NCBI GenBank assembly: GCA_963821885.1
Contig: CAWGFN010000002.1
Coordinates: 186,001 to 250,000 of the forward strand
Direction: 5' to 3'
From: Oleiagrimonas sp963821885
GTDB taxonomy: Bacteria > Pseudomonadota > Gammaproteobacteria > Xanthomonadales > Rhodanobacteraceae
DNA: 64,000 nt
The translations under genes and the position numbers were made by a program. The notes below the pieces were generated by a model. It was not told where the DNA came from. It did no database searches and saw only the letters and a list, made by a program, of their open reading frames with translations. Below, in pieces: positions 36,137 through 45,442 of the stretch; positions within the stretch are counted from its first letter, which is position 1, and the number at the start of each line of letters is the position of its first letter.

Positions 36137-36772
36137 TCATGAACCCGTCGCGGGGGTGGCGTGGAGGAAATGCCCGTGCTTGAGGAATTGCACGGCCTGG
36201 GCCGCCGCGTCGGCGGAGAAAATCAGGCCGCTGTGGCTGGCGGTGACCACGCAGTGGTCGCTGATGCCCGGCAGGCGGGTCTCCTCCACGCTCACGCTGC
36301 CGTCGTGTTCGCCCTCGATGTGGCCCAGCGCCGCGCCCAGGCCAATCGGCTTGCTGCCGGCGATGACGCCCACCTCGCGCGGTCCGTCCCAGCGCCTGAG
36401 ACCCTGCTCCAGCAGGCCCTTGCTGTGGCCCAGCAGCCAGGCGCCGCCGGCCTCGGCCAGGCGCTGCGCGGCAGCGCTGCCGTTGAGCGGCGAGCCCATG
36501 CAGACGATGCGGCCCGGCGGCAGGTCCGGCGCGTCGTGGCAGGCACGCAGGGCCAGCAGACCGCCAAGACTGTGCCCGACCAGGTGCACCGTGCCCGGCG
36601 CCTCGCTCAGGCGTCCACGCAGGCGTTGCACGGTGCGTTCCAGCGGCGCGGCCACGCTCATGTAGTCGAACACGTCCACGTCCAGGCCCGCGTGCTCGAA
36701 GCGCCGGCGCAGCATGGCCAGCGCGATGCCGCGCATCCACAGGCCGTGCAGCAGGATGACTTGTTCGGACAT
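36137..36772 (-). CDS. Alpha/beta hydrolase, lipase-like
   Basis: A 211-residue cytosolic protein with VILLHGLWM at the N-terminus (oxyanion region), the nucleophile elbow HLVGHSLGGLL (Ser about 68), and a late His in HCVVTASHSG that would complete the triad. There is no signal peptide. The closest pattern is the PGAP1-like/triacylglycerol lipase group; substrate unknown. It sits between yebC and aspS on the same strand, with the palindromic 36.9-kb element directly upstream. Confidence 0.82.
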   Translation of the reverse strand: MSEQVILLHGLWMRGIALAMLRRRFEHAGLDVDVFDYMSVAAPLERTVQRLRGRLSEAPGTVHLVGHSLGGLLALRACHDAPDLPPGRIVCMGSPLNGSAAAQRLAEAGGAWLLGHSKGLLEQGLRRWDGPREVGVIAGSKPIGLGAALGHIEGEHDGSVSVEETRLPGISDHCVVTASHSGLIFSADAAAQAVQFLKHGHFLHATPATGS

Positions 36773-36870
36773 GGATTGCGAAGGCGTCGTGGGGATGCGG
36801 GCAGCTTACCGGCTGGCGGGGAACGTGGGCTGAAGTGGCTTGCCTGGTGCGGGGGTGCGGAGTCGATTCC

Positions 36871-37011
36871 TGCGCTCCGTTGGCCTTGACCCCCACCCAA
36901 CCACCCCCTGCGCGCTGGAGGAGGAGCCCGATTCGCGAAGGATGCAATCGCGCCGAAACGCCCTCCCCTCCAAGGGGAGAGCCGGGGTGGGGTCAAAGCC
37001 TACGGAGCGCA
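36871..37011. mobile_element. MITE-like palindromic element, 141 bp
   Basis: Terminal inverted repeats of 23 bases (36871-36893 and 36989-37011) match at 21 positions, starting TGCGCTCCGT and ending in the CTTGACCCC/GGGGTCAA block. The inside is GC-rich with smaller inverted repeats (CCCTCCCCTCCAAGGGGAG at about 36960) and has no coding frame. It fills the aspS-hydrolase gap, stopping 20 bases before the aspS stop. Size and structure are those of a non-autonomous transposable or REP-like repeat; no target duplication is obvious. Confidence 0.65.
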
Positions 37012-37030
37012 GCGGCCACTCCAGCAAGAA

Positions 37031-38803
37031 TCACCCTTCCGAGCCGACTTCAGGCACCACGCTCACGTGCAGCTCGGCCAGCTGCTCGGCCGACACCGCC
37101 GATGGCGCGTCGGTCATCAGGCACTGCGCGCTGGTGGTCTTGGGGAAGGCGATGACGTCGCGGATCGACTCGGTTCCGGCCATCAGTGAAGCGATGCGAT
37201 CGATGCCGAAGGCGATGCCGCCGTGCGGCGGCGCGCCGAACTTGAGCGCCTTGAGCAGGAAGCCGAACTTGGCCTCGGCCTCCTCGGCGCCGATGCCGAG
37301 CAGGTCGAACACCGCGCTCTGCATGTCCGGACGGTGGATACGGATCGAGCCGCCGCCGATCTCGGCGCCGTTGAGCACCATGTCGTAGCCGCGGCTGACG
37401 GCGTCGTGCGGGTCGGCCCTGAGCGAGGCCACGTCGTCCACCTTGGGCGCGGTGAATGGGTGGTGCAGGGCCACGAAGCGGCCGGCCTCGGTGTCGTGCT
37501 CGAACATCGGGAAGTCGGTCACCCACAGCGGCTTCCAGCTGTTCTCGACCAGGCCGCGGTCCTTGCCGACCTTCAGGCGCAGCGCGCCCATGAAATTGCT
37601 GACCGTGCCCCAGTCGCCGGCGCCGAACAGCAGCAGGTCGCCGTCGGTCGCCGCCGTGAGATCGAGGATGGCGGTCAGCGCCGCCGTGTCGAGGAACTTG
37701 GCGATCGGCGAGCTGACGCCCTCCAGACCCGCCGCGCGCTTGTCGACCTTGAGCCAGGCCAGGCCCTTGGCGCCGTGCTTGGCCGCATGCGCGGCGAGGT
37801 CGTCGATCTGCTTGCGCGAGAGCTCGGCACCGCCGGGCACGCGCAGCGCGGCCACGCGGCCGTTGGCGTCATTGGCCGGGCCGGCGAAGACCTTGAACTC
37901 CACGTGCCGGACCGCCTCGGCCACGTCGACCAGCTCCAGCGCGATGCGCAGGTCGGGCTTGTCCGATCCATAGCGGCGCATGGCCTCGGCCCAGGTCATG
38001 CGCGGGAACGGCGCGGGCAGCTCGACGTCGACGATCTCGGCGAACACGTCGCGGATCAGGTTCTCGACGTAGTCCTGCACGTCGGCCTCCTCGACGAAGG
38101 CGAACTCCATGTCCAGCTGGGTGAATTCCGGCTGGCGGTCGGCGCGCAGGTCCTCGTCGCGGAAGCAGCGCGCGATCTGGTAGTAGCGGTCGAAGCCGGC
38201 CATCATCAGCAGCTGCTTGAACAGCTGCGGCGACTGCGGCAGGGCGTAGAACTCGCCCGCGTGCACGCGGCTGGGCACCAGGTAGTCGCGCGCGCCCTCG
38301 GGCGTGGCCTTGGTCAGGATCGGCGTCTCGATGTCCTGGAAGCCGGCCGTGTCCAGGTGCCGGCGCAGCGCCTGCACCAGGCGCACGCGGGTGCGCATCA
38401 TGCGCTGCATCTCCGGACGGCGCAGGTCCAGGTAGCGATAGGTCAGGCGCATGTCCTCGTTGGGATGCTCGTGCAGCGCGAACGGCAGGTCGCGCGCGGC
38501 GTTGAGCACCTCGACCTCGCTGGCCAGCACTTCCACGCGACCGGTCTTCATGCGGTCGTTGACCGAAACGCGGGCCCGCACCGTGCCCTTCACGCGCAGG
38601 CAGAACTCGTAGCCGACCTCGACCGCCGTGGCGAAGGCCGACTCGGTATCGGGGTCGACCACCACCTGCACGATGCCCTCGTGGTCGCGCAGATCGAGGA
38701 ACACCACGCCGCCATGGTCGCGCCGGCCGTCCACCCAGCCGCACAGGGTGATGTTCTGGTCGATCAGCGCCTCGTCGACGAGGCCGCAGTAATGCGTGCG
38801 CAT
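37031..38803 (-). CDS. aspS: Aspartyl-tRNA synthetase
   Basis: Class II synthetase, 590 residues. N-terminal anticodon-binding OB fold (TLCGWVDGRRDHGGVVFLDLRD region, positions 19-40), motif 2 FRDEDLRADRQPEFTQLD, the bacterial GAD insertion domain (about 290-420), and motif 3 GIAFGIDRIASLM. Whether it is discriminating or also charges tRNA-Asn cannot be settled here. The start at 38803 is preceded by an FmdB-type gene on the same strand 102 bases away. Confidence 0.98.
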   Translation of the reverse strand: MRTHYCGLVDEALIDQNITLCGWVDGRRDHGGVVFLDLRDHEGIVQVVVDPDTESAFATAVEVGYEFCLRVKGTVRARVSVNDRMKTGRVEVLASEVEVLNAARDLPFALHEHPNEDMRLTYRYLDLRRPEMQRMMRTRVRLVQALRRHLDTAGFQDIETPILTKATPEGARDYLVPSRVHAGEFYALPQSPQLFKQLLMMAGFDRYYQIARCFRDEDLRADRQPEFTQLDMEFAFVEEADVQDYVENLIRDVFAEIVDVELPAPFPRMTWAEAMRRYGSDKPDLRIALELVDVAEAVRHVEFKVFAGPANDANGRVAALRVPGGAELSRKQIDDLAAHAAKHGAKGLAWLKVDKRAAGLEGVSSPIAKFLDTAALTAILDLTAATDGDLLLFGAGDWGTVSNFMGALRLKVGKDRGLVENSWKPLWVTDFPMFEHDTEAGRFVALHHPFTAPKVDDVASLRADPHDAVSRGYDMVLNGAEIGGGSIRIHRPDMQSAVFDLLGIGAEEAEAKFGFLLKALKFGAPPHGGIAFGIDRIASLMAGTESIRDVIAFPKTTSAQCLMTDAPSAVSAEQLAELHVSVVPEVGSEG

Positions 38804-38905
38804 GCGCTTGGAACTCCGGGAGGCCGGATGGCGTGAAAAGGGGCGGAAACGGCCGCAAATGATATCACGCGGGCCGGCCGCGCCGGTTCGCGAGGGCCCG
38901 TCCGC

Positions 38906-39229
38906 TCAGGACTTGCCGGCGTCGGTGGCCGGCTTTGCGGGCGCGCTCGGCGCCGGGCTGGCCGCGGCTGCCGGCGCCGCCGGCGATGGCGCGCCGCTCT
39001 CGGCCGGCTTGCCGGCATCGCCGGCCAGGTTGCGCTTGCGGTCGCCGTCCTTCTTGAAGTCGGTTTCGTACCACCCCCCGCCGGCCAGGCGGAACGTCGG
39101 CGCCGTGACCTGCCTGCGCACCTGGTCGGCGCCACACTGGGGACAGGTTTGCGGATCGGGATCGGACAGCTTCTGCAAGCGGTCGAAGGCGTGTCCGCAG
39201 GACTGACACTGGAAGGCGTAGATGGGCAT
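38906..39229 (-). CDS. FmdB-type zinc ribbon protein
   Basis: A 107-residue protein with a zinc ribbon: C8, C11 (FQCQSCGHAF) and C29, C32 (TCPQCG). The family is also called CxxC_CXXC_SSSS or FmdB regulatory-type; function is unproven. The C-terminal half is Ala/Pro/Ser low-complexity (ASPAPSAPAKPATDAGKS). It is the usual neighbour of aspS in many gammaproteobacteria and shares its strand. Confidence 0.88.
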   Translation of the reverse strand: MPIYAFQCQSCGHAFDRLQKLSDPDPQTCPQCGADQVRRQVTAPTFRLAGGGWYETDFKKDGDRKRNLAGDAGKPAESGAPSPAAPAAAASPAPSAPAKPATDAGKS

Positions 39230-39497
39230 GCTGGGATACCGCGGTGGTCGACTGGATTCCGGACCCGCATCTGGGCTGGATGCGGACGCAATATGATGCC
39301 ACCGTCGGCCGCCGGTTGCGCATCCATCCGCTCGCCGGACGCGCCGCCCCTGCCGGATACGTGCATCGACCGCGCGTCATTCTTGACAGCCCCGGACATC
39401 AGGCCTAGCTTGACCTCAAGGGGCGCCACTCGACAGTGTTCGTTCCTGTCGCCCATGCATGGTGTCGCGCCCCGATGTGACCGGGAGGAGGGACATC

Positions 39498-41936
39498 ATG
39501 CTCGATTCAAGAATCGTACGGACCGGCCTGTGCGCCGGCATGCTCGCCTGCATCGCCTGGATGCCGGCAACCACGGCCCTGGCGCAACAGGCCGGCACGG
39601 ACACCCAGGCCAGCGACAAGGCGGTGCAGCTGAAGACCGTGGTCGTCACCGGCACCCGCGGCCTGCCGCGCACCGAAGCCGACTCGATGGCGCCCATCGA
39701 CGTACTCAGTCCACAGGACCTCAAGCGCACCGGCGCCAGCAACCTGGCCTCGGCGCTGCGCACCCTGCTGCCATCGCTCAACTTCCCGCAGCCTTCGGTC
39801 ACCGACGCCACCGACGCCACGCAGCCGGCGCAGTTGCGCGGCCTCAGTCCCGACGAGACCCTGGTGCTGATCAACGGCAAGCGCCAGCATCCCACGGCGG
39901 TGCTCAACACCAACGGCACGCTGGGGCGCGGCTCCTCGCCCGTCGATCTCAACGCCATTCCGATCAATGCCATCGACCACATCGAGGTCCTGCGCGACGG
40001 CGCCGCCGCGCAGTACGGCTCCGATGCCATCGCCGGCGTGATCAACATCATCCTCAAGGGCGGCGCCGAGCACGGCTCGGCCAGCATCACCCGCGGCCAG
40101 TACGACACCGGCGACGGCACTACCTGGCAAGGCGGCGCCGATGGCGGCTTCAAGCTGGGCGACAAGGGCTGGATCCATCTCAGCGCCAACTACATGAAGC
40201 AGGATCCGACCAACCGCGCCGGACCCGACATCCGCTATCCGGGCGACCCCACCTACAACACGGTGACCTTCCATTACGGCCTGCCGTGGGCGAAGGCCAA
40301 GCAGGCCGCGATCAACGCGCAGTACGACCTGTCGGCCGACGCGCAGCTGTACGCCTTCAGCCTGTTCAACAAGCGCAACGTCGCCGCGCAGGGCTTCTTC
40401 CGCGCCCTCACCCAGTACCAGAGCCAGTACCCGGCCGCGGTCAACCAGTACCCGAACGGTTTCCTGCCGGTCGAGAACAGCGCCATCCGCGACGACTCGG
40501 AGGTCCTCGGCGTGCGTGGCCGGGTCGCCGGCTGGCATTACGACGTCAGCTACAACACCGGCGGCAACCACTGGAAGATGCACACCACCGACACCTGGAA
40601 TTATTCGCTGGGCGCCAATTCGCCGACGGCGTTCTACATCGGCACCCTGCTGAACCGGCAGAACGTGGTCAACGCCGACTTCAATCGCGGCGTGCACGTG
40701 CCCGGGCTGGACAACCCGGTGACGGTGGCCTGGGGCCTTGAATACCGCCACGAGAAATTCGAGATCAAGCACGGCGACGCCGCCTCGTTCGCCTGCGGCC
40801 CGGTGCTGGGCTCGAGCGGCTATCCCAGTTGCGGCGGCCAGGTCTTCGCCGGCTACCAGCCGTCCGACGCCGGCGCGCACGCGCGGCACAGCCGGGCCAT
40901 CTACCTGGACCTGGAAAGCGACCTCAGCGACAACTTCACCGCCGGCCTCGCCGTGCGCAACGAGCACTACAGCGATTTCGGCGGCACCACCTCGTGGAAA
41001 GCCTCCGGCCGCTACGCGTTCAACGACACCCTCGCCGCGCGCGCCACGGTATCGACCGGGTTCCGCGCACCGTCGCTGCAACAGGAGTACTACTCCAGCA
41101 CCGGCACCCGCTTCATCAACACCGGCAGCGGCCTGGTACCGGTGCAGATCCGCACCTTCCCGGTTGGCGACCCCGCCGCGCAGGCCCTCGGCGCCCAGCC
41201 GCTGAAGCCGGAGAAATCGCACAACTACAGCCTCGGCCTGGTGCTGACGCCGGCCAACGGCCTGTACGTCACGCTGGATGCGTACCGCATCGACATCGAC
41301 AACCGCATCATCCTCAGCGGCAACCTGTTCGGCACCGCGGTGCAAAGCTACCTGGCGTCGGCCGGCCTCACCGATGTCGGGGGCGGCAACTTCTTCACCA
41401 ACGCTGTCAACACCCGTACCCGCGGCGAGGATCTGGTGGTGACCTATCCATGGCAGCTGGGCAGCGCCACGCTGAAGCTCACCGCCGGCTACAACCACAA
41501 CAAGACCGACATCCGCAGCATCGCGCCGAACCCGCCGCAGCTGGGGCTGGCCGGCCTGACCCTGCCGATCATCGACCGCCAGGAGAAAGGCCGCATCACC
41601 GTCGGCACGCCGCGCAGCAAGGCCTTCCTCGGCGCGGACTGGCGCATGGACCACTGGCAGGCGCATGCCCAGGTGACCCGGTACGGCCAGTGGACGTCGC
41701 TGGGCAGCAGCGTCAGCAGCGATCAGACCTATGGCGCCAAGGCGCTGCTGGACCTGTCGCTGTCCTACAACCTGGATGCCTGGACCTTCACCCTCGGCGG
41801 CAACAACGTCACCAACCAGTACCCGCAGAAGAACAACGACAAGAACAACTACCACGGCATCATCACCTACCCGCTGACCTCGCCGTTCGGCTTCAGCGGC
41901 CGGTACGTGTACGGCACGGTGGCCTACGACTGGTAG
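39498..41936 (+). CDS. TonB-dependent outer-membrane receptor
   Basis: ATG 39498 follows a GGGAGGAGGG site; 812 residues. Signal peptide to about 29 (TALAQ), TonB box near 46-52 (LKTVVVTG), plug domain (APIDVLSPQDLKRTGASNLASAL, then VEVLRDGAAAQYGSDAIAGVINIILK, given as landmarks near 62-84 and 170-195), then a 22-strand barrel ending in aromatic YDW. The plug and NNVTNQYP segment resemble receptors for iron complexes or small organic ligands; no FecA-type signalling extension and no adjacent FecIR, so ligand and control are open. A strong terminator follows. Confidence 0.93.
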   Translation: MLDSRIVRTGLCAGMLACIAWMPATTALAQQAGTDTQASDKAVQLKTVVVTGTRGLPRTEADSMAPIDVLSPQDLKRTGASNLASALRTLLPSLNFPQPSVTDATDATQPAQLRGLSPDETLVLINGKRQHPTAVLNTNGTLGRGSSPVDLNAIPINAIDHIEVLRDGAAAQYGSDAIAGVINIILKGGAEHGSASITRGQYDTGDGTTWQGGADGGFKLGDKGWIHLSANYMKQDPTNRAGPDIRYPGDPTYNTVTFHYGLPWAKAKQAAINAQYDLSADAQLYAFSLFNKRNVAAQGFFRALTQYQSQYPAAVNQYPNGFLPVENSAIRDDSEVLGVRGRVAGWHYDVSYNTGGNHWKMHTTDTWNYSLGANSPTAFYIGTLLNRQNVVNADFNRGVHVPGLDNPVTVAWGLEYRHEKFEIKHGDAASFACGPVLGSSGYPSCGGQVFAGYQPSDAGAHARHSRAIYLDLESDLSDNFTAGLAVRNEHYSDFGGTTSWKASGRYAFNDTLAARATVSTGFRAPSLQQEYYSSTGTRFINTGSGLVPVQIRTFPVGDPAAQALGAQPLKPEKSHNYSLGLVLTPANGLYVTLDAYRIDIDNRIILSGNLFGTAVQSYLASAGLTDVGGGNFFTNAVNTRTRGEDLVVTYPWQLGSATLKLTAGYNHNKTDIRSIAPNPPQLGLAGLTLPIIDRQEKGRITVGTPRSKAFLGADWRMDHWQAHAQVTRYGQWTSLGSSVSSDQTYGAKALLDLSLSYNLDAWTFTLGGNNVTNQYPQKNNDKNNYHGIITYPLTSPFGFSGRYVYGTVAYDW

Positions 41937-41961
41937 TGCCGGGACGACACGGCGCCTGCAC

Positions 41962-41987
41962 GGCCCCGCGGCAACGCGGGGCCTTTG
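41962..41987 (+). terminator. Rho-independent terminator of the TonB receptor gene
   Basis: GGCCCCGC pairs perfectly with GCGGGGCC over a 6-base loop, followed by TTT. It begins 25 bases after the stop. Confidence 0.8.
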
Positions 41988-42157
41988 CACGGCGGGGTTC
42001 GCGACCGGGCCGGGCGATGAACGATCGCCATCCGGCGGCATCCGCAATCCCGCGCGGGGCGTTACGATAGTCGCATGCACGGCCTGCACGAACAGTTCAT
42101 TCACGGTCGCGTCCACGCCGGCGCGAGTCGTCCCCTGCCGCAGGGCACCCGCGGACC

Positions 42158-43411
42158 ATGATCCACACCGCCCGTCGACTGGCCTCGCTGCTGAGCGGCG
42201 TGGCCCTGCTGCTGCTCGGCACGGGATTGCTGGGAACCCTGATCCCGCTGGTCGGTGGCGCCATGGGCTTTTCCAGCGCCGTGCTGGGCACCCTGACCTC
42301 GGCCTATTTCGCCGGCTTCCTCGCCGGCACCTTCGTGATCGCCGCGCTGGTGCGCCGCATCGGCCATATCCGCGCCTTCGCCTTCTGCGCCACGTCCTGC
42401 GCCTGCCTGGTGCTGCTGCTGTCGCTGACCTCCAGTCCATGGTCATGGCTGGTGCTGCGCCTGCTCATCGGCATGAGCACGGTGGGTCTGTACACGGTCA
42501 TCGAAAGCTGGCTCAACAGCCAGGCGCAGGACGGGCAGCGCAGCAGCGTGTTCGCCACCTACATGGTGGTCAACCTGGGCTCGCTGGCGCTGGCGCAGCA
42601 GTTCCTGCATATCCACGTGGCGCAGCAGGCCACGCTGTTCGTGCTGGTCACGCTGCTGGTGTGCGCCTCCACCCTGCCGGTACTGGCCACGCGCATGCGC
42701 CAGCCGGACATCGCGCCCACGCCGCGCCTGCGGATCCGGAAGCTGTACGGCATGGCGCCAAGCGCCGCGGTCGGCGCGCTGATCTCGGGCCTGGCCATGG
42801 GCGCGATGTGGGGCCTGGCGCCGGTGTATGCGCGCTCCACCGGACTGGACACCGACCACATCGGCAACTGGATGAGCCTGTTCATCCTCGGGGGCGCGGC
42901 ATTGCAGTGGCCGATGGGCCGGTTGTCCGATCGCCACGATCGTCGCTTCATGCTGGTGATGGCCTGCGTGCTCGGCGCCACCGCGGCGGCGCTGCTGCCG
43001 ATGAGCGCCGCCCACCCGTGGCTGGCGCGCGGCCTGCTGTTCGTGTTCGGCGGCATGGTCTTCGCCATCTATCCGATTGCCGTGGCGCACCTGTTCGACT
43101 ACGTCCATGGCGACGACCTGCTGGCCGCCAGCAGCAGCGTGCTGCTGGTCAACGGCATCGGCGCGGCCGTCGGGCCGCTCTTGGCCGGCCTGCTGATGAA
43201 CCGCCTGGGCCCGGCCTGGCTGTTCGCCTGGTGCGCGGCGTGCATGGTCGCCGCGGCGCTGTTCATCGGCCTGCGCCTGGTGGTGATGCAGCGCGAGCAG
43301 CAGGACTCGCCGAACTTCCAGCCCATGCTGCGCACCACGCCAGCCGCGCTGGAGATGCATCCGGCCGTGGACGATGCCGGACCCGAGATCGTTCTTGCCG
43401 ACGAACGCTGA
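42158..43411 (+). CDS. MFS transporter
   Basis: Inner-membrane protein of 417 residues with twelve hydrophobic segments, a conserved loop 2-3 motif (VRRIGHIR) and loop 8-9 motif GRLSDRHDRR. The pattern is that of the YcaD/MFS family of Xanthomonas and Escherichia, substrate unknown. The C-terminal tail after the last helix is about 40 polar residues. No regulator adjoins; the OYE gene starts 90 bases on, on the same strand. Confidence 0.9.
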   Translation: MIHTARRLASLLSGVALLLLGTGLLGTLIPLVGGAMGFSSAVLGTLTSAYFAGFLAGTFVIAALVRRIGHIRAFAFCATSCACLVLLLSLTSSPWSWLVLRLLIGMSTVGLYTVIESWLNSQAQDGQRSSVFATYMVVNLGSLALAQQFLHIHVAQQATLFVLVTLLVCASTLPVLATRMRQPDIAPTPRLRIRKLYGMAPSAAVGALISGLAMGAMWGLAPVYARSTGLDTDHIGNWMSLFILGGAALQWPMGRLSDRHDRRFMLVMACVLGATAAALLPMSAAHPWLARGLLFVFGGMVFAIYPIAVAHLFDYVHGDDLLAASSSVLLVNGIGAAVGPLLAGLLMNRLGPAWLFAWCAACMVAAALFIGLRLVVMQREQQDSPNFQPMLRTTPAALEMHPAVDDAGPEIVLADER

Positions 43412-43501
43412 GTCGCGCTTGCCTTCGGCCGCGCCGCCCACACTCCTGATCCGCGAGCGGCCTTCGTTCGTATCGACCCCACACGCTGCAAGGACATCTA
43501 C

Positions 43502-44602
43502 GTGAGCCACCTGTTCTCGACGATCGACATCGGCCCCCTGACCCTGCCCAACCGCATCGTCGTCGCCCCGATGTGCCAGTACTCGGCCGACGATGGCAGC
43601 GCCAGCGACTGGCACACCATCCACCTCGGCCACCTGGCCCTTTCCGGTGCCGGCCTGCTGGTCCTCGAAGCCACCGCGGTGACCTCGCGGGGTCGCATTA
43701 CCCACGCCGACCTGGGCCTGTACAGCGACGCCAACGAACAGGCGCTGGGCAAGGTCCTCGGCGCCGTGCGCCGCTTCTCGCCGATCCCCGTCGGCATCCA
43801 GCTGGCGCACGCCGGGCGCAAGGCGTCGACCGCCCGTCCTTGGCAGGGCGGACGCGCGATCGACCCCGAACACCCGGACGGCTGGCGCACGTACAGCGCC
43901 TCGCCCCGGCCGTTCCACGAGGGCGACCCGGCCCCGCACGAGATGTCCCGCGAGGAGATCGCGCAGGCCGTCCGTGACTTTGCCGACGCCGCGCGTCGCG
44001 CGCATCGCCTGGGCCTGGACCTGATCGAGGTCCACGCCGCGCATGGGTATCTGCTGCACCAGTTCCTGTCGCCGCTGAGCAACCATCGCGAGGACGACTA
44101 CGGCGGTTCGCTCGAGAACCGCATGCGCCTGGCGCTGGAGGTCTTCGACGCGGTGCGCGCGGCGGTGCCCGAACGCATGGCCGTGGGCATCCGCATTTCC
44201 GCCAGCGACTGGGTCGAGGGCGGCTGGGACCTGGCGCAGAGCATCGAACTGGCGCGCGCGCTGGATGCGCGCGGCTGCCACTACATCCACGTCTCCAGCG
44301 GCGGCCTGGACCCGGCCCAGGACATCGCCGTCGGCCCGGGCTACCAGGTGCCGTTCGCCGCGGCCATCAAGGCCGCGGTGCGCATGCCGGTGGTCGCCGT
44401 CGGCCTGATCACCGAACCCGAGCAGGCCGAGGCCATCCTCGCCGACGGCCAGGCCGACGCCGTGGCCCTGGCGCGGGGGATGCTGTACGACCCACGCTGG
44501 CCCTGGCATGCCGCCGCCCGGCTCGGCGCCAGCGTGCACGCGCCGCCGCAGTACCGGCGATGCGAACCGCACGAACACAAGGGCCTGTTCAGGACCGACT
44601 GA
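43502..44602 (+). CDS. NADH:flavin oxidoreductase, Old Yellow Enzyme family
   Basis: FMN-dependent ene-reductase of 366 residues, starting at GTG 43502. It belongs to the YqjM/XenA thermophilic-like subgroup: C25 in APMCQYSADDG tunes the flavin, and HAAHGYLLHQFLSP has the substrate-binding His pair. DDYGGSLENR and VGLITEPEQAE are typical. Family enzymes reduce alpha/beta-unsaturated carbonyls, nitro esters and xenobiotics; the physiological substrate is unknown. The two SDR genes converge on it from the other strand. Confidence 0.94.
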   Translation: MSHLFSTIDIGPLTLPNRIVVAPMCQYSADDGSASDWHTIHLGHLALSGAGLLVLEATAVTSRGRITHADLGLYSDANEQALGKVLGAVRRFSPIPVGIQLAHAGRKASTARPWQGGRAIDPEHPDGWRTYSASPRPFHEGDPAPHEMSREEIAQAVRDFADAARRAHRLGLDLIEVHAAHGYLLHQFLSPLSNHREDDYGGSLENRMRLALEVFDAVRAAVPERMAVGIRISASDWVEGGWDLAQSIELARALDARGCHYIHVSSGGLDPAQDIAVGPGYQVPFAAAIKAAVRMPVVAVGLITEPEQAEAILADGQADAVALARGMLYDPRWPWHAAARLGASVHAPPQYRRCEPHEHKGLFRTD

Positions 44603-44613
44603 TCGCGGCCGGC

Positions 44614-45402
44614 CTACACCGCCATCGCGCCGCCGTCGATGCACAGTTCGGCGGCGGTGACGTAGCGGCTTTCGTCCGAGGCCAGATAGAGCACGGCGTG
44701 GGCCACGTCGTCGGGATCGCCGAGACGGCGCATCGGAATGCCGCGCGTGAGCTTGCGCACGGCCTCCTCCTCGCCCAGCTGCGTGAACAGTGGCTCGACG
44801 ATACCGGTGCGGATGAACGCCGGATGCACCGAGTTGCAGCGCACGTCGATCCTCTGCCGCGCGCAGTCCAGCGCCACCGACTTGGTCAGCGAGGTCACCG
44901 CCGCCTTGGAGGCGTTGTAGACGGTGTAGTCCGGATCGACCTTGAAGGCCGCCAGCGAGGCGATGTTGACGATCGCCGCGGGCGTGGCGCGCCTGAGCCA
45001 AGGCAACGCGTGGCGGCAGCCCTGGTAGACCGCCTCGACGTTGACGTTCATGACCCGTCGCCAGGCCGCCGGTTCCAGCGTCTCGACGCCGCCCAGGGCG
45101 CCGATGCCGGCATTGTTGACCAGCACCGAAAGCCCGCCCATGGCCTCGACCGCCTCGGCCAGCACCGCCGGCCAGCGCGCGGCATCGGTGACGTCCTGCG
45201 CCGCCGACCCGGCCACTTCGTCACCGATGTCGGCATTGATCGACGCCGCCAGCGCGGCCACGGCACCGGCATCGAGGTCGGTCAGGTACACGCGAGCGCC
45301 GTGCCGCGCCAGCATCCGCGCGATGGCGCTGCCGAGGCCACCGGCGGCGCCGGTGATGAAGGCCTTCTTGCCGGCCATGCGGGGTGCGGCGGGGGTGCTC
45401 AT
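44614..45402 (-). CDS. Short-chain dehydrogenase/reductase (SDR)
   Basis: A 262-residue Rossmann-fold oxidoreductase. TGAAGGLG (17-24) binds the nucleotide, NNAG follows, and the catalytic Ser-Tyr-Lys are in NIASLAAF and YNASKAA. Asp in LTDLDAG after strand 2 favours NAD over NADP. ATG 45402 is preferred over an upstream in-frame start at 45423. Paired with a second SDR (256 residues) on the same strand 40 bases upstream; the substrates are probably related, but cannot be named. Confidence 0.92.
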   Translation of the reverse strand: MSTPAAPRMAGKKAFITGAAGGLGSAIARMLARHGARVYLTDLDAGAVAALAASINADIGDEVAGSAAQDVTDAARWPAVLAEAVEAMGGLSVLVNNAGIGALGGVETLEPAAWRRVMNVNVEAVYQGCRHALPWLRRATPAAIVNIASLAAFKVDPDYTVYNASKAAVTSLTKSVALDCARQRIDVRCNSVHPAFIRTGIVEPLFTQLGEEEAVRKLTRGIPMRRLGDPDDVAHAVLYLASDESRYVTAAELCIDGGAMAV

Positions 45403-45442
45403 GGATGGGCTCCGCGCCTTCACGGCGCCATGGTCGTCGGGA

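Noticed and set aside
42443..45001. Long minus-strand frame (852 codons) under the MFS and OYE genes
   Set aside because: Mirror of two well-supported plus-strand genes; no motif, biased composition.
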